Of a stretch of 64,000 nt of DNA, positions 22,624 through 33,759 are shown piece by piece. A program made the translations under genes and the position numbers. The notes under the pieces were generated by a model. It did no database searches and was not told the origin of the DNA. It worked only from the letters and a program-made list of their open reading frames with translations. Source of the stretch: Anaerolineaceae bacterium (GTDB taxonomy: Bacteria; Chloroflexota; Anaerolineae; Anaerolineales; Anaerolineaceae); the NCBI GenBank assembly GCA_016936755.1, contig JAFGXF010000045.1, forward strand, positions 22,696 to 86,695, written 5' to 3'. The first letter of the stretch is position 1. Each line of letters begins with the position of its first letter.

Positions 22624-25431
22624 TTAGAGTTGTTTTTCATCTAGGGGGATTAATTCACCCCAATTTAAACCCCAACTCGCATCGGTGGTGATTGGGATAT
22701 TGAGCTTGTAGACATTTTCCATGACTTGACGAATGATACGGGCTGTATCAAGAAGTTCATGGCGAGGGCATTCCAGTACCAGCTCGTCATGAACTTGTAG
22801 TAATATAGAGGCAGCCAGACTAGATTGCTTCAATGTCTGTGGTATTTTGATCATCGCCAATTTTAGTATATCAGCTGCTGTACCCTGAATGGGGGCATTA
22901 ATCGCCTCACGTTCCTCGCGATTTCGCAAGTTGGGATTGGTTTGGGTTTTTAACCCCGGGAAATATCGTTTCCTGCCCAGTAATGTTTCCACGTACCCCT
23001 GCTCTGTTGCAGATTTCCGCAACCCATCCAAAAAAGACTTAACCCCAGGGAATTGTTTGAAGTAAGACTTAACAAATTCCTCGGATTCTGCCAGGGTTAA
23101 GTCGGTTGAGCGACTTAATCCAAAGGCGCTCATTCCATAGATCAAACCAAAATTAATCGCTTTGGCATGTCGTCTTTGATCCTTGGATACCTGTCCCAAT
23201 GGGATATTGTATATAGCGGATGCCGTTGTTGCGTGAATGTCTTGATTCGCCCGGAATGCAGCGCACATGTTTTCATCTTCAGACATGGCTGCCACGATCC
23301 TCAGCTCAATTTGCGAATAATCGACTGAGAGTAATACATTACCTGGTGATGCAATGAATCCTTGGCGGACTTTATGGCCCAGCTCTGTCCGTGTAGGGAT
23401 ATTTTGCAGGTTGGGTTCAGAAGAAGCCAGTCGACCGGTTACAGTGCCGGTTTGATTGAATGAGGTGTGGATACGATGCGTCTGTGGATTCATCTGGGAG
23501 GGAAGCGCATCCACGTAGGTTGATTTTAATTTTGCCAACTCGCGATATTCCAGCACCAAATCAATGATCGGGTGATCTCCGCGCAGGTATTCAAGCACAT
23601 TGGCAGAGGTTGAGTAATGACCACTGCTGGTTTTTCTTCCCCGATCTGGTGGAATCAGTTGCATTTTCTCAAAAAGGATGTTGGAGAGTTGTTGGGTGGA
23701 GTTGATATTAAAACGAACCCCGGCCATTTCATATATATTCCCCTCAATTGTCTGCAACCGCTGTGTAAGTTCTTCTGACATGCGTGTAAAGAATGTAACA
23801 TCAATGGCGATCCCATTTCTTTCCATCTCAGCCAGAACAGGAACAAGCGGCATTTCCATGGTTTCGAATAATTGAGTCGCCTGGAGGCGCTTTAATTCCT
23901 GGCTGAGGATTGGAACCAATCTTAAAGTGACCTCTGCGTCTGCTGCCGCATAAGCAGCAGCAGATTCCACTGATACGTGTGCCATATCGATCTGATTTTT
24001 TCCGGATCCGATGAGGGTTTCGATTTGTGTCATTTCAATGTCGAGTAGATCACGAGCCATGCTTTTTAATCCCAGGTTTCGCGAGGCCGGGTTTATCAGG
24101 AATCCGGCAATCATTGTGTCGAAGGACAATGGAGAAACAACCAGTCCGTGACGCCAGAGTACCAGATAATCATATTTAATATTATGCCCAACCTTTATAA
24201 TTTTCGGATTGGTCATGACTTTTTCTAAATATTTCAGTACATCAGTGACAATGATGTTTCTGTTTGAGTCAACTTGATGACCAATTGGGATGTAATACCC
24301 TTCTCCTTCACGAATACTGAGTGAAATTCCTACCAATTCAGCCCGCATTGGGTCGGTTGAAGTCGTTTCTGTATCGAAAGAAATCAGAGGTGCCTGTTCG
24401 ATTTCATTACAGAAAGTTGATAACAACGGAATTGAATCCAGAATTGTCACTTTGATGGAACTGGACGGTGCTGAGGTGCTTTGTCCACCGGCAGTTGTTG
24501 CGAAAAGTGGCAACTGACGATTATCATCAATGGGATGACCATACGTTCTGGCCACCTCATAAAAACGAGAGAGAAGTGAGCGGAATTCGAGTTGGTTCAA
24601 TATGGTTTCTACTTTAATCGGATCGAAAACATGCATGCGTGCATCTTCAAAATTTAAAGATATGGGTGCGTTGATAACAATGCGCGCCAATTTCTGGCTG
24701 ATATAGGCAGAATCACGTCCATCCACAAGTTTGGCTTTTACACGCTCTGGAAGTTCATCCAAGTGTTGGTAGATTTCATCGAGTGAAGGGAATTGCTTTA
24801 AAAGGGACAGGGCAGTCTTTTCACCAATGCCCGGTACACCTTTAATGTTATCAGAGCTATCACCAACCAATGCCTTGTAATCAACCACTTGATCAGGATT
24901 TATTCCCCATAATGCGCGTACGTCTTCTTTTAGATAGTCTTTTGCATCGGCAAGTTTGCTGCCTGGCAAATTCACAACAATACGATCATTAACTAATTGT
25001 AAAAGATCGCGGTCACCGGTAATTATCTTTACACCAAAACCGGCATCGACTGCCTGGTGGGCAATCGTCCCAAGTATGTCATCCGCTTCAAATCCCTTCA
25101 CCTCAAGGCGCGGGATATTAAATGCATCCACTAAATCGCGAATACGCTCAATTTGTGGTCTGAGGTCGTCAGGCATTTTTTCGCGGGTAGCTTTATACTC
25201 GGGATAGATATCATCACGGAAGGTTTTTCCAGTATCAAAGGCTACTGCCAGATATTCTGGTTGATACTGCTCGAGGATCTTCATAAATATGCTGGCAAAA
25301 CCATAAGTGCCCGCAGTAGGCTCTCCGCTTTTTGTCTGCCAGCGTTCACGGGATATACCACCAGCAGTCAATGCAAAATATGCCCGGTAGGCAACCGCAT
25401 GACCGTCGATTAAATAGAGTGTTGGGGGCAT
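22624..25431 (-). CDS. polA: DNA polymerase I
   Basis: 5'-nuclease domain (GDRDLLQLV, PGIGEKTAL), 3'-5' exo-like region (FDTETTSTDP), polymerase motifs (DYSQIELR, INFGLIYGMSAFGLS, QVHDELVLE). Confidence 0.96.
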   Translation of the reverse strand: MPPTLYLIDGHAVAYRAYFALTAGGISRERWQTKSGEPTAGTYGFASIFMKILEQYQPEYLAVAFDTGKTFRDDIYPEYKATREKMPDDLRPQIERIRDLVDAFNIPRLEVKGFEADDILGTIAHQAVDAGFGVKIITGDRDLLQLVNDRIVVNLPGSKLADAKDYLKEDVRALWGINPDQVVDYKALVGDSSDNIKGVPGIGEKTALSLLKQFPSLDEIYQHLDELPERVKAKLVDGRDSAYISQKLARIVINAPISLNFEDARMHVFDPIKVETILNQLEFRSLLSRFYEVARTYGHPIDDNRQLPLFATTAGGQSTSAPSSSIKVTILDSIPLLSTFCNEIEQAPLISFDTETTSTDPMRAELVGISLSIREGEGYYIPIGHQVDSNRNIIVTDVLKYLEKVMTNPKIIKVGHNIKYDYLVLWRHGLVVSPLSFDTMIAGFLINPASRNLGLKSMARDLLDIEMTQIETLIGSGKNQIDMAHVSVESAAAYAAADAEVTLRLVPILSQELKRLQATQLFETMEMPLVPVLAEMERNGIAIDVTFFTRMSEELTQRLQTIEGNIYEMAGVRFNINSTQQLSNILFEKMQLIPPDRGRKTSSGHYSTSANVLEYLRGDHPIIDLVLEYRELAKLKSTYVDALPSQMNPQTHRIHTSFNQTGTVTGRLASSEPNLQNIPTRTELGHKVRQGFIASPGNVLLSVDYSQIELRIVAAMSEDENMCAAFRANQDIHATTASAIYNIPLGQVSKDQRRHAKAINFGLIYGMSAFGLSRSTDLTLAESEEFVKSYFKQFPGVKSFLDGLRKSATEQGYVETLLGRKRYFPGLKTQTNPNLRNREEREAINAPIQGTAADILKLAMIKIPQTLKQSSLAASILLQVHDELVLECPRHELLDTARIIRQVMENVYKLNIPITTDASWGLNWGELIPLDEKQL

Positions 25432-25460
25432 GCCTGCTTCTCCACAATCATCCTGGATGA

Positions 25461-25466
25461 ATTATA
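25461..25466 (-). promoter_or_regulatory. -10 element TATAAT for polA
   Basis: Minus-strand TATAAT upstream of GGAGAAGCAGGCATG. Confidence 0.5.
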
Positions 25467-25569
25467 GATGAAAAATGAAGTTGTGGGAAAAGTATATTGG
25501 AGGTGCTGATTGGGTTATTGTTTTGTGAGTATAATCCCGTTAATCCATGTTGTTAAATGTGAGGAGTTC

Positions 25570-26967
25570 ATGAATAAATACGATGTAATGGTTATTGGCG
25601 CTGGTCCAGGTGGTTATGTTGCTGCCATACGGGCAGCGCAATCTGGAAAGAAAACAGCCATCGTCGACCGGGAATGGCTGGGAGGCACTTGCTTGAATGT
25701 GGGTTGCATTCCCTCCAAGGCGTTATTAAAGAACGCAGAAGTGGCGAGGCTTCTTCGTGAAAGAGGGCGTGATTTTGGATTTGGATTTGAAAACCTTTCG
25801 CTGGACTATGGATCAGCCCTGAAGAGAAGTCGGCAAGTATCGGACCGACTGACAAAGGGGATAAGCTACTTAATGAAGAAGAACAATATAGAATTTATTC
25901 ATGGACACGCCGAATTCCTTGAGAAGGATTCAATCCGTGTACAAGCCAAAGATGGCACAAGTCATGATTATAAAGCCTCCGATATCATTATTGCCACTGG
26001 TTCCACCGCGATAAACCTGCCTGGCATGGAACCAGATGGAGATACGATTCTGACTTTTAGGGATGCCATCCTGCAAGATAAATTACCTGGCCGCGTGGTG
26101 ATAATCGGTGGCGGCGCAATCGGTGTGGAATTCGCGACCATTTGGGGATCTTATGGTGTGGATGTAACAATTGTGGAAATGCTACCCCGGATCCTCCCGT
26201 TGGAGGATGAAGAGGTTTCAAAAGAGTTGACCCGCGCGTTGACCAGAGAAGGAATCCATGTCCTCACTGATGCACGTGTAGAAAAAGTCGTGAAAAAGGC
26301 AGTTGGATTGGATATACAGGTTAGGATAGGTGATGATGACCAGACATTAACGTCCGATCAAATTCTGGTTGCAGTTGGATTTCAGCCGAACTCCAATGGA
26401 TTAAATCTGGAGGTTATCGAAGTGGAGACCTCCCCTAAAGGGCATGTGTTGGTGGATGATCGTATGTCAACCAATGTCACAGGTGTTTGGGCAATTGGGG
26501 ATGTTACAGGAAAATTATTACTCGCCCATGTTGCCTCTGCGCAGGCAATGCTCTGTGTGGATGCGATCAACGGTAAGGAAATTGACAGATTGGATTACAG
26601 GATGATGCCCAGGGCAACTTATAGCCATCCACAGGTTGCTTCATTTGGATTTACTGAAAGACAGTCGATTGAAGCTGGTATGGATGTGAAAATCGGGAAA
26701 TTCCCCTTCCAGGCGAATGGTAAATCCCTTGGTATGGGGGAATCAAATGGATTTGTCAAGATTTTGACAGAAAGGAATTCCGGCAGAATCATCGGGGTGC
26801 ATATGATCGGCCCGGATGTTTCGGAATTGTTGCCTGAATTAACGCTTGCACAGCGGAACTCGTTGACGGTTACTGCAGTTATGAAGAACATACATGCACA
26901 CCCCACCCTAGGTGAAGCCATTCAGGAAACCGCCCACTTAATCGAGGGATTGCCTGTTCATCTGTAA
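25570..26967 (+). CDS. lpdA: Dihydrolipoyl dehydrogenase
   Basis: GGTCLNVGCIPSKALLKNAEV redox disulfide; start ATG 25570 behind GAGGAG. Confidence 0.93.
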   Translation: MNKYDVMVIGAGPGGYVAAIRAAQSGKKTAIVDREWLGGTCLNVGCIPSKALLKNAEVARLLRERGRDFGFGFENLSLDYGSALKRSRQVSDRLTKGISYLMKKNNIEFIHGHAEFLEKDSIRVQAKDGTSHDYKASDIIIATGSTAINLPGMEPDGDTILTFRDAILQDKLPGRVVIIGGGAIGVEFATIWGSYGVDVTIVEMLPRILPLEDEEVSKELTRALTREGIHVLTDARVEKVVKKAVGLDIQVRIGDDDQTLTSDQILVAVGFQPNSNGLNLEVIEVETSPKGHVLVDDRMSTNVTGVWAIGDVTGKLLLAHVASAQAMLCVDAINGKEIDRLDYRMMPRATYSHPQVASFGFTERQSIEAGMDVKIGKFPFQANGKSLGMGESNGFVKILTERNSGRIIGVHMIGPDVSELLPELTLAQRNSLTVTAVMKNIHAHPTLGEAIQETAHLIEGLPVHL

Positions 26968-28205
26968 TGTGAGATTTGATCACCCAGAGAAGTGTAATGC
27001 CCGGCAACAAGCTGATAAAAATCTGAGACCTTCTTGCGAACAGTGATCTGATTGGCGCGCTCATGTATCAGTTTCAAATTACACCTGGCTGCTTCAAAGC
27101 GGCGATCAGGATTATCCAAAATAAGTAAAAGGGATTCTGCCAGGGCATTCGTGTCTGAAGGCGGGTACAACAATCCGTTTATACCCGGCGTGATCCATTC
27201 CCGTATGCTTTCAATATCACCGGCCACCGGGTAGCAACCACAGGCTAGTGCTTCAAGAAGGGAATTGGGAATCCCATCGTGCACTCCCGGCGAGACGACA
27301 GCCTCAGCGCGAGTATATAGCCACCACAAATCCATTTGATCCAATATCGGCAATAAAATGACATTGTGTTCAAGCTTGTTGCTTTTAACCATTTGTATTG
27401 CATTTGGTTGCCCGGCCATGGCAGGACATACAAAACACACATCCGGATGCCTGGCTGCTACGATACCCGCCGCACCGAAAAACACATCGGTTCGAAGGCT
27501 GCCAGGGCGTAATCCCCGGGGATTGACAATAAGCCGCCGATTTGGTGGTATCAGTTCAAGCAAATATTTCGGGCTCAGTGTTCTGGACACTTCGATCTTT
27601 TCAAGGTCAATTCCACCACAGCCCGGAACTACCAGATTGGGACGGTTATGATCAAATCCCCAATTTTTAGCCAGACGGATATCTCGACCAGCATCTGCCA
27701 TCAGGCCATCGGTGCGTTTTAAAGTCTGCTGGGTAATTAGCCCCATACGATATGAACCATTGGCATGCAGGGTGAGGTCATTACCCCAGATGGAGACTAC
27801 CAGTGGATACCTCCCTTCTGCATATCGTGCCAGCATTCCTTCAAATGGAATACGTAATGCATGGATCACTTCAGGGCCGATCCGGTTTACGATTTTGAGA
27901 TATTTTTTCCTAAAGAATGGCAGGGTCAACGGCCCAAGTCCATGCCGCACACCAAGCAGATTGGATCTAAGCGACCCGATTATCCGTCTGGCTGGCTTGT
28001 TGTCTTCATTTCCCGGATTCACACCAGTTGGTCTGGCGGCCAACCCTGAAAATGCCACTGGCAGGATATGCAATTCAGTCAAGCCCGGGAGTTCTGTGCA
28101 GGGGTAAGTCGAAATCAATGCAACCTTATGCCCATCCTTTTGCATATTGGCAATCCAACTTTGGGCAGTTGGGCTGCGACCATCCGCAATGAATAAAAGG
28201 TTCAT
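26958..28205 (-). CDS. Glycosyltransferase, GT4-like
   Basis: SPGVHDGIPNSLLEALACGCYPVAGD. Confidence 0.85.
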   Translation of the reverse strand: MNLLFIADGRSPTAQSWIANMQKDGHKVALISTYPCTELPGLTELHILPVAFSGLAARPTGVNPGNEDNKPARRIIGSLRSNLLGVRHGLGPLTLPFFRKKYLKIVNRIGPEVIHALRIPFEGMLARYAEGRYPLVVSIWGNDLTLHANGSYRMGLITQQTLKRTDGLMADAGRDIRLAKNWGFDHNRPNLVVPGCGGIDLEKIEVSRTLSPKYLLELIPPNRRLIVNPRGLRPGSLRTDVFFGAAGIVAARHPDVCFVCPAMAGQPNAIQMVKSNKLEHNVILLPILDQMDLWWLYTRAEAVVSPGVHDGIPNSLLEALACGCYPVAGDIESIREWITPGINGLLYPPSDTNALAESLLLILDNPDRRFEAARCNLKLIHERANQITVRKKVSDFYQLVAGHYTSLGDQISHYR

Positions 28206-28207
28206 GA

Positions 28208-29188
28208 TTAATATATGATCTGGCTTATCTTGCCAAGTTTTTCCAGTTGGTGAGTGGAGATGATTTGTCGGACTGTGCCTGTCAGGCCACGCATGACCAG
28301 GCTATCTGTCCGAACGCTATCCGCAAAATATGATACACCATCCAACAGGTCACCCCGTGTGATACCTGTGGCAGCAAGAAAAACATTTTCCGATGATACC
28401 AACTCATCGATATGAAGCACCTTATGAAAATCATAACCAAGATCGCGGCCGCGCTTGTATTCCGCTTCATCGCGCGCATATAGTATGCCTTGGATGTTTC
28501 CTCCCATTGCCCGCAAACCACAGGCTGCAAGGACACCCTCAGGTGTGCCCCCAATACCCAGCAATACATCGATCTCAGATTGGGGCCAGGCTGTCATCAA
28601 TGCACCTGCCACATCTCCATCCGGTATCAATTTGATGCGGGAGCCACTTTTTCGTACTTCAGCGATCAGGTCCTTGTGCCGAGGTCTGTCTAAGATCACA
28701 GCCGTGAGATGTTCAACATCTTCACCTTTCGCCTTGGCAATTTTCTTTAAGTTTTCTGCTACGGGAGCTTCAATATCGATCACATCTCTGGCTACTGGTC
28801 CGACGGCAATCTTATGCATGTATACAATTGGACCAGGATTGAACATCGTCCCACGAGGAGCAACTGCCACGGTGGCAATGGCATTGGATAAACCCAATGC
28901 CAGAGGGCGGGTCCCATCGATCGGGTCCACAGCCAGATCAACTTCCGGTGGCCCCCCTGCTCCCAGGTGCTCACCTTGGAATAGCATGGGCGCTTTATCT
29001 TTTTCTCCTTCACCAAGAACCACAACAGCACTCATTTCTATGGTGTTCAGAATAATGCGCATTGCATCAACAGCTGCTTTATCTGCAGCAATTTTGTCAC
29101 CCCGTCCCATGAAACGACCGGCAGTCATTGCAGCAGCTTCTGTAACGCGAACAAGTTCAAGTGCCAGATTGCGACTGGGTAATGTCAT
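28208..29188 (-). CDS. glpX: Class II fructose-1,6-bisphosphatase
   Basis: VVLGEGEKDKAPML, DLAVDPIDGTRPLALG, GIGGTPEGVLAACGLRAMGG. Confidence 0.94.
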   Translation of the reverse strand: MTLPSRNLALELVRVTEAAAMTAGRFMGRGDKIAADKAAVDAMRIILNTIEMSAVVVLGEGEKDKAPMLFQGEHLGAGGPPEVDLAVDPIDGTRPLALGLSNAIATVAVAPRGTMFNPGPIVYMHKIAVGPVARDVIDIEAPVAENLKKIAKAKGEDVEHLTAVILDRPRHKDLIAEVRKSGSRIKLIPDGDVAGALMTAWPQSEIDVLLGIGGTPEGVLAACGLRAMGGNIQGILYARDEAEYKRGRDLGYDFHKVLHIDELVSSENVFLAATGITRGDLLDGVSYFADSVRTDSLVMRGLTGTVRQIISTHQLEKLGKISQIIY

Positions 29189-29206
29189 TCAATCTCTCCT
29201 TTAATA

Positions 29207-30019
29207 CTAATTGATCCACAGGCAGAGCACCAAGTAGTATCCAATTGAAGCCGCCCAGATCCACGAGTCCATGCGGTCCAGAAGCCCCCCATGTCCGGGA
29301 AGAAGATTTCCGGAATCCTTGACACCAAACTGCCGTTTTAACATGCTCTCGCCAAGGTCTCCAAGTGCGGGGAGTGTGGATAGAACGATTCCGACCAGGA
29401 TCCCCCTTTGGATATTCATGGAGGGGGTTACCAACCCCCACAACAGGGAGAATACAATACCGGCAAGCGTACCGACCAGGATACCACCCAGATAACCCTC
29501 CCAGGATTTATTTGGGCTGAGGCGTGGAGCCATCTTGCTTTTACCAAGACGCGAACCAATGAAATAAGCACCACTGTCTGCCAGCCACGCCACCGGCATA
29601 ACGAGCATGAACCACCATAATCCTTCTGGTAATGTACGTAAAGATATAAGATGAGCTCCAAGAACGCCTAAATAGGCTACACCACCAAGGGTGATGGTGA
29701 AATCGATCGCAGCAGTATTTACACCTTTTTCATAAGCAATTAAATGATAACTCATGGCAGCCAGCACCATGATCGTCAGAATCAAATCCTGATATGCAAA
29801 ACCTGATATGAACCGGGTGATCACCAGCGCTAAGACACCGGTAATAACAAGTATTGCTGCCGGTCGGTATCCGGCATTAATAAATAGCACACAGTATTCC
29901 CAAGCCGCCAGTCCAAGCAGTAGTGCGATGAACAACGTCAACGGCCAACCACCCAAATTAATTAATGCAACACCGATGGGTATTAATATTATGGCGACGA
30001 TCAGACGCTTTACCAACAC
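29207..30019 (-). CDS. cdsA: Phosphatidate cytidylyltransferase
   Basis: LSPNKSWEGYLGG...GDLGESMLKRQFGVKDSGNLLPGHGGLLDRMDS. Confidence 0.94.
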   Translation of the reverse strand: MLVKRLIVAIILIPIGVALINLGGWPLTLFIALLLGLAAWEYCVLFINAGYRPAAILVITGVLALVITRFISGFAYQDLILTIMVLAAMSYHLIAYEKGVNTAAIDFTITLGGVAYLGVLGAHLISLRTLPEGLWWFMLVMPVAWLADSGAYFIGSRLGKSKMAPRLSPNKSWEGYLGGILVGTLAGIVFSLLWGLVTPSMNIQRGILVGIVLSTLPALGDLGESMLKRQFGVKDSGNLLPGHGGLLDRMDSWIWAASIGYYLVLCLWIN

Positions 30020-30038
30020 CTGGTGATATGCCCTCTGG

Positions 30039-30776
30039 TCAGCTTTCTACCTGATTTGAAGATATCTTTCCATAACGACGGTCACGAAGCCCAAATTCTA
30101 TGATTGCTTTTCGGAGTTCTTCCTTGTCAAAATCAGGCCAATAGGTGGGGCTAATATACCATTCAGCATAAGCTGATTGCCAGATTAGAAAATTGCTGAT
30201 GCGCATTTCACCAGATGTTCGAACGATCAAATCGGGGTCAGGTACACCTGATGTGAAAAGATACTCTCCAATTAAATCCTCAGACACCGTATCTGGATCG
30301 AGCTGCTCGTTTAGCATGCGTTTGATGGCACAGGCAATTTCATCCCGACCGCCGTAATTAAACGCAATACAAAGCACCAGCCTTTTATTATCTTTAGTGA
30401 GTTCAATGGCAGCTTTTATTTTTTCAATTAATTGAGGTCTTAACCCCTCAAGTCTGCCTATATGTCTCAATTGCACACCTTCCCTGTGAAGTTCAGCGAG
30501 TTCCCGTTCGATCACATCTTCAACAATGAGCATCAAACCTTTAACTTCTTCTTTTGGGCGTCTCCAATTCTCAGTGGAAAAGGCATAGATAGTAAGATAT
30601 TTAACACCAAATTCAACAGCCGCCCGCAGTACCTGGCGAAGATTCTCGGTGCCAGCCTTGTGGCCAGCCAGCCGCGGTAACCCGTGGGCGGCTGCCCATC
30701 TTCCATTACCATCCATGATGATGGCAATGTGTTGTGGTATCTTAGTGAATTTCTTCTGGGGCTTACTCTTGTTCAT
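30039..30776 (-). CDS. uppS: Isoprenyl (undecaprenyl diphosphate) synthase
   Basis: HIAIIMDGNGRWAAAHGLPRLAGHKAG, DLIVRTSGEMRISNFL. Confidence 0.95.
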   Translation of the reverse strand: MNKSKPQKKFTKIPQHIAIIMDGNGRWAAAHGLPRLAGHKAGTENLRQVLRAAVEFGVKYLTIYAFSTENWRRPKEEVKGLMLIVEDVIERELAELHREGVQLRHIGRLEGLRPQLIEKIKAAIELTKDNKRLVLCIAFNYGGRDEIACAIKRMLNEQLDPDTVSEDLIGEYLFTSGVPDPDLIVRTSGEMRISNFLIWQSAYAEWYISPTYWPDFDKEELRKAIIEFGLRDRRYGKISSNQVES

Positions 30777-30789
30777 AGTTGATCAGGAA

Positions 30790-31347
30790 TTAAACTTCCA
30801 TGATCTCTTTTTCTTTATTTATCCCTGTTTCATCCACCTGCTCAATCATTCGATCCGTGAGCTTTTGCATTTCTGTTTCAGCAGCCTCCAGGTCATCCTC
30901 AGAGATCAACTTCTCATGTTCGAATTCCTTGAGGTCTTTTAAAGTATCCCTGCGCACATTACGAATTGCCACTCGGGTTTCTTCCAGACGCCCATGTACG
31001 ATTTTTACAAGCTCAAGGCGACGCTCCTCGGTCAGCAGCGGGATATTAAGGCGGATAACCTTGCCATCATTGTTGGGAGTTAATCCAAGCTCAGATACCA
31101 GGATAGCTCGTTCAATGGCTTTCAGGGTGGATGGATCAAATGGACGAATGAGCAATACCCGTGGCTCTGGGGCACTGATATTGGCGAGTTGCATTAATGG
31201 CGTGGGCATTCCATAGTATTCAACAGGTAACTTTTCCACTAACACAGGTGAAGCTCGACCTGTGCGGATAGCAGCGAGATCATCCATCAGTACCTGGATG
31301 GCACTCTTCATGTGTGATTCAGCTTCTTTTATTGCATCTTTGATCAT
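30790..31347 (-). CDS. frr: Ribosome recycling factor
   Basis: IRTGRASPVLVEKLPVEYYG, IRNVRRDTLKDLK. Confidence 0.95.
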   Translation of the reverse strand: MIKDAIKEAESHMKSAIQVLMDDLAAIRTGRASPVLVEKLPVEYYGMPTPLMQLANISAPEPRVLLIRPFDPSTLKAIERAILVSELGLTPNNDGKVIRLNIPLLTEERRLELVKIVHGRLEETRVAIRNVRRDTLKDLKEFEHEKLISEDDLEAAETEMQKLTDRMIEQVDETGINKEKEIMEV

Positions 31348-31559
31348 GTCTGCCTCCCATTATCAGATAGTTACTTAAGCATACCAAAGAATGATAAAAC
31401 TTACCAATCTAATAGCTGGTAAACAGAAAAATGATTGTAAACCTGGATCTTGAATGTCTGTAAGACGCTTTATCAGATAACACCTGTCATGATACAGGCA
31501 ACGGGTAAGAAAATAATCAGGCGATTACGACTGTTATTCGATACCAGAGGAAAATCATT

Positions 31560-32738
31560 TTAACGCCGGGAACCGAGCACCACATCGATATCCATTTCCT
31601 CGCCATTGCGAAGAACTGTCAATGTGATTGTATCACCAGGCGATTTGTTGTTCACCAAATAGCTGAGCAAGTCGCTGAAAACATTTACTGGTCTTCCATC
31701 AGCAGCAATAATGAGGTCACCCCCGCCTACCAGACCCGTGATGGAAGTTGCCCTTGTGCCACCGCGGATACCTGCCCGACTTGCCGGGCCACCAGCACTC
31801 ACATTTACTACATAAGCACCGCCCATATGAGTGATACCCAAGGCCTCCATTGCAGTCAGGTTAAGTACTTCGCGACTGGTGATACCCAAATACGGATAAT
31901 CATAACTGCCAAATTTGATTAGGGAAGGCACTACTCGTTTGACTATGTTGCTGGCAATCGCGAATCCGATACCGGTATTAACAGCTGCGCCGGTCATAGT
32001 CGAACCAGCAGTTTGGATGGCCCGATTAACACCAACAACTTCACCATTGAGGTTTAGCAGAGGACCACCTGAATTGCCGGGATTGATTGATGCATCCGTT
32101 TGGATTAGATCTGCAGCTGTATAATATGCGCCTGACTCAGTCTGTCTTTGTGAATCCAGTGTTCTTCCCAGTGCTGAAACGATTCCAACAGTCATTGTGC
32201 CGGTCAAACCATAGGGATTCCCAATGGCTATAACGGTTTGACCAACCTTTAATTGGCTGGAGTCACCCAAGGTGAGTGGATGAAGCTCCTCGTCTGCAAC
32301 ATCCACTTTAATCACAGCCAGGTCCGAATCGAGATCGGTACCAATCACTTCACCATAGGTTTTATAACCAGAAGGAAAATCCACTTCGATCGAGTGTTCA
32401 CCCTCCACAACATGGTAATTGGTAACAATGTGACCCTGATAATCGATCACAAAACCAGACCCCAACCCTTCTCCTTCGGCTGTGATAACTTGAATGGCAA
32501 CAATACCGGGATCAACGGTGGTATATAGCGTTGTAAGGATCTCCTCAACATTGGCAAGATCCGGTACAGGGATGGTATTAAAAGTTGGAGTATCGCTGAA
32601 TGACTCATAAGTAGGGATTTCATCAGTGGTTTTTTCAGTACTGTCTGGCAGTACCTCAGTAGTGATTGTTTGACAGGATAAAATCACGATTAAACTCAAA
32701 ATCGCAATTAATACTCTTATGATTCTATTCATGTTCAT
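31560..32738 (-). CDS. Trypsin-like serine protease with PDZ domain (HtrA/DegP family), lipoprotein-like N terminus
   Basis: NYHVVEG, DSDLAVIKV, TDASINPGNSGGPLLN; C-terminal PDZ; LSLIVILSC. Confidence 0.93.
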   Translation of the reverse strand: MNMNRIIRVLIAILSLIVILSCQTITTEVLPDSTEKTTDEIPTYESFSDTPTFNTIPVPDLANVEEILTTLYTTVDPGIVAIQVITAEGEGLGSGFVIDYQGHIVTNYHVVEGEHSIEVDFPSGYKTYGEVIGTDLDSDLAVIKVDVADEELHPLTLGDSSQLKVGQTVIAIGNPYGLTGTMTVGIVSALGRTLDSQRQTESGAYYTAADLIQTDASINPGNSGGPLLNLNGEVVGVNRAIQTAGSTMTGAAVNTGIGFAIASNIVKRVVPSLIKFGSYDYPYLGITSREVLNLTAMEALGITHMGGAYVVNVSAGGPASRAGIRGGTRATSITGLVGGGDLIIAADGRPVNVFSDLLSYLVNNKSPGDTITLTVLRNGEEMDIDVVLGSRR

Positions 32739-32755
32739 CCACCTTTCAATTTGAC

Positions 32756-33670
32756 TTATTCCGATCGAAGTTTTTCAAATAAATCGCGTTGTTTATCTGT
32801 TAGCTGTTTGGGAATAACGACCTTGATCTTAACAAACAGGTTGCCGTGTGCAGTTTTATTCTTTAATTGGGGCATGCCTCTGCCAGCCAAACGAAATGTC
32901 TGACCTGGCTGGGTTCCGGCTGGAATTGTTAGAGATACTGATCCACTCAACGTTTTGATGGTAACCTGTCCGCCCAGAACCGCGGTGGATAAATCTATCT
33001 TTGACTCTGTATATAAGTCAGACCCCTTGCGTACGAAATTGGTTTCTGGCGTGACATTGATTACCAGGTATAGATCACCTTTAGCACCTGTTTGATTCGC
33101 CGGGCCGGCACCGGCAATCCTTACTTTAGTTCCTGATTGAGATCCGGCCGGGATTTTCACCTCATACCGGTGGTTATTGATTTGTAACGACCGTTTTGTT
33201 CCGTGATAAGCCTCTGCAAGGCTTATTGAAACCGACTGTTCATAATTCGCAGGAACAGAACGTTGGCGTTGGCGAGGGGTGGTTGATGCCATTCCCCCGA
33301 AAATTGAGTTGAAGAAATCAGAGAAACTACCGCCGAACAAGTCCTCAAAATCGCGGACATCCACGCGCCTGCCGCCAGTTGGTTGACCTTGAGAAAACCA
33401 TTCCTGCCAGTTGTAGCTATCAGATGATCCACCCGTTTGTTGCCAACGACTGTATGAATCTCCCAACTGATCATACCTTTGACGCTTGGCGGGATCGCTC
33501 AATACTTGGTAAGCCTCGTTGATATCTTTAAACCGATCCTCCGCTGCTTTATCATTGGGATTACGGTCCGGATGGTATTTCATCGCCAGCTTGCGATAGG
33601 CTTTTTTAATCTCGTCCTTGCTGGAATTTCGACTCACACCCAGAGTCTGGTAATAATCCTTATATTCCAT
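32756..33670 (-). CDS. DnaJ/CbpA-type J-domain chaperone
   Basis: [33 protein letters not shown]; no zinc-finger cysteine repeats. Confidence 0.92.
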   Translation of the reverse strand: MEYKDYYQTLGVSRNSSKDEIKKAYRKLAMKYHPDRNPNDKAAEDRFKDINEAYQVLSDPAKRQRYDQLGDSYSRWQQTGGSSDSYNWQEWFSQGQPTGGRRVDVRDFEDLFGGSFSDFFNSIFGGMASTTPRQRQRSVPANYEQSVSISLAEAYHGTKRSLQINNHRYEVKIPAGSQSGTKVRIAGAGPANQTGAKGDLYLVINVTPETNFVRKGSDLYTESKIDLSTAVLGGQVTIKTLSGSVSLTIPAGTQPGQTFRLAGRGMPQLKNKTAHGNLFVKIKVVIPKQLTDKQRDLFEKLRSE

Positions 33671-33676
33671 TATCCT

Positions 33677-33705
33677 ATTTTATGGATGCAGCAGTTAGTA
33701 GTCAA
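33677..33705 (-). promoter_or_regulatory. Leaderless promoter TTGACT-N17-TAAAAT-N6-ATG for the DnaJ-family gene
   Basis: Minus strand: -35 at 33705-33700, -10 at 33682-33677, ATG at 33670. Confidence 0.75.
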
Positions 33706-33759
33706 GGTACTATGGAAAACTCTTATATACTTCTTACATCAACCTTAAAGTGATAAAAA

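Noticed and set aside
28455-29204. 249-aa plus-strand ORF opposite glpX
   Set aside because: Antisense shadow of a confidently identified FBPase gene; compositionally biased and no recognisable domain
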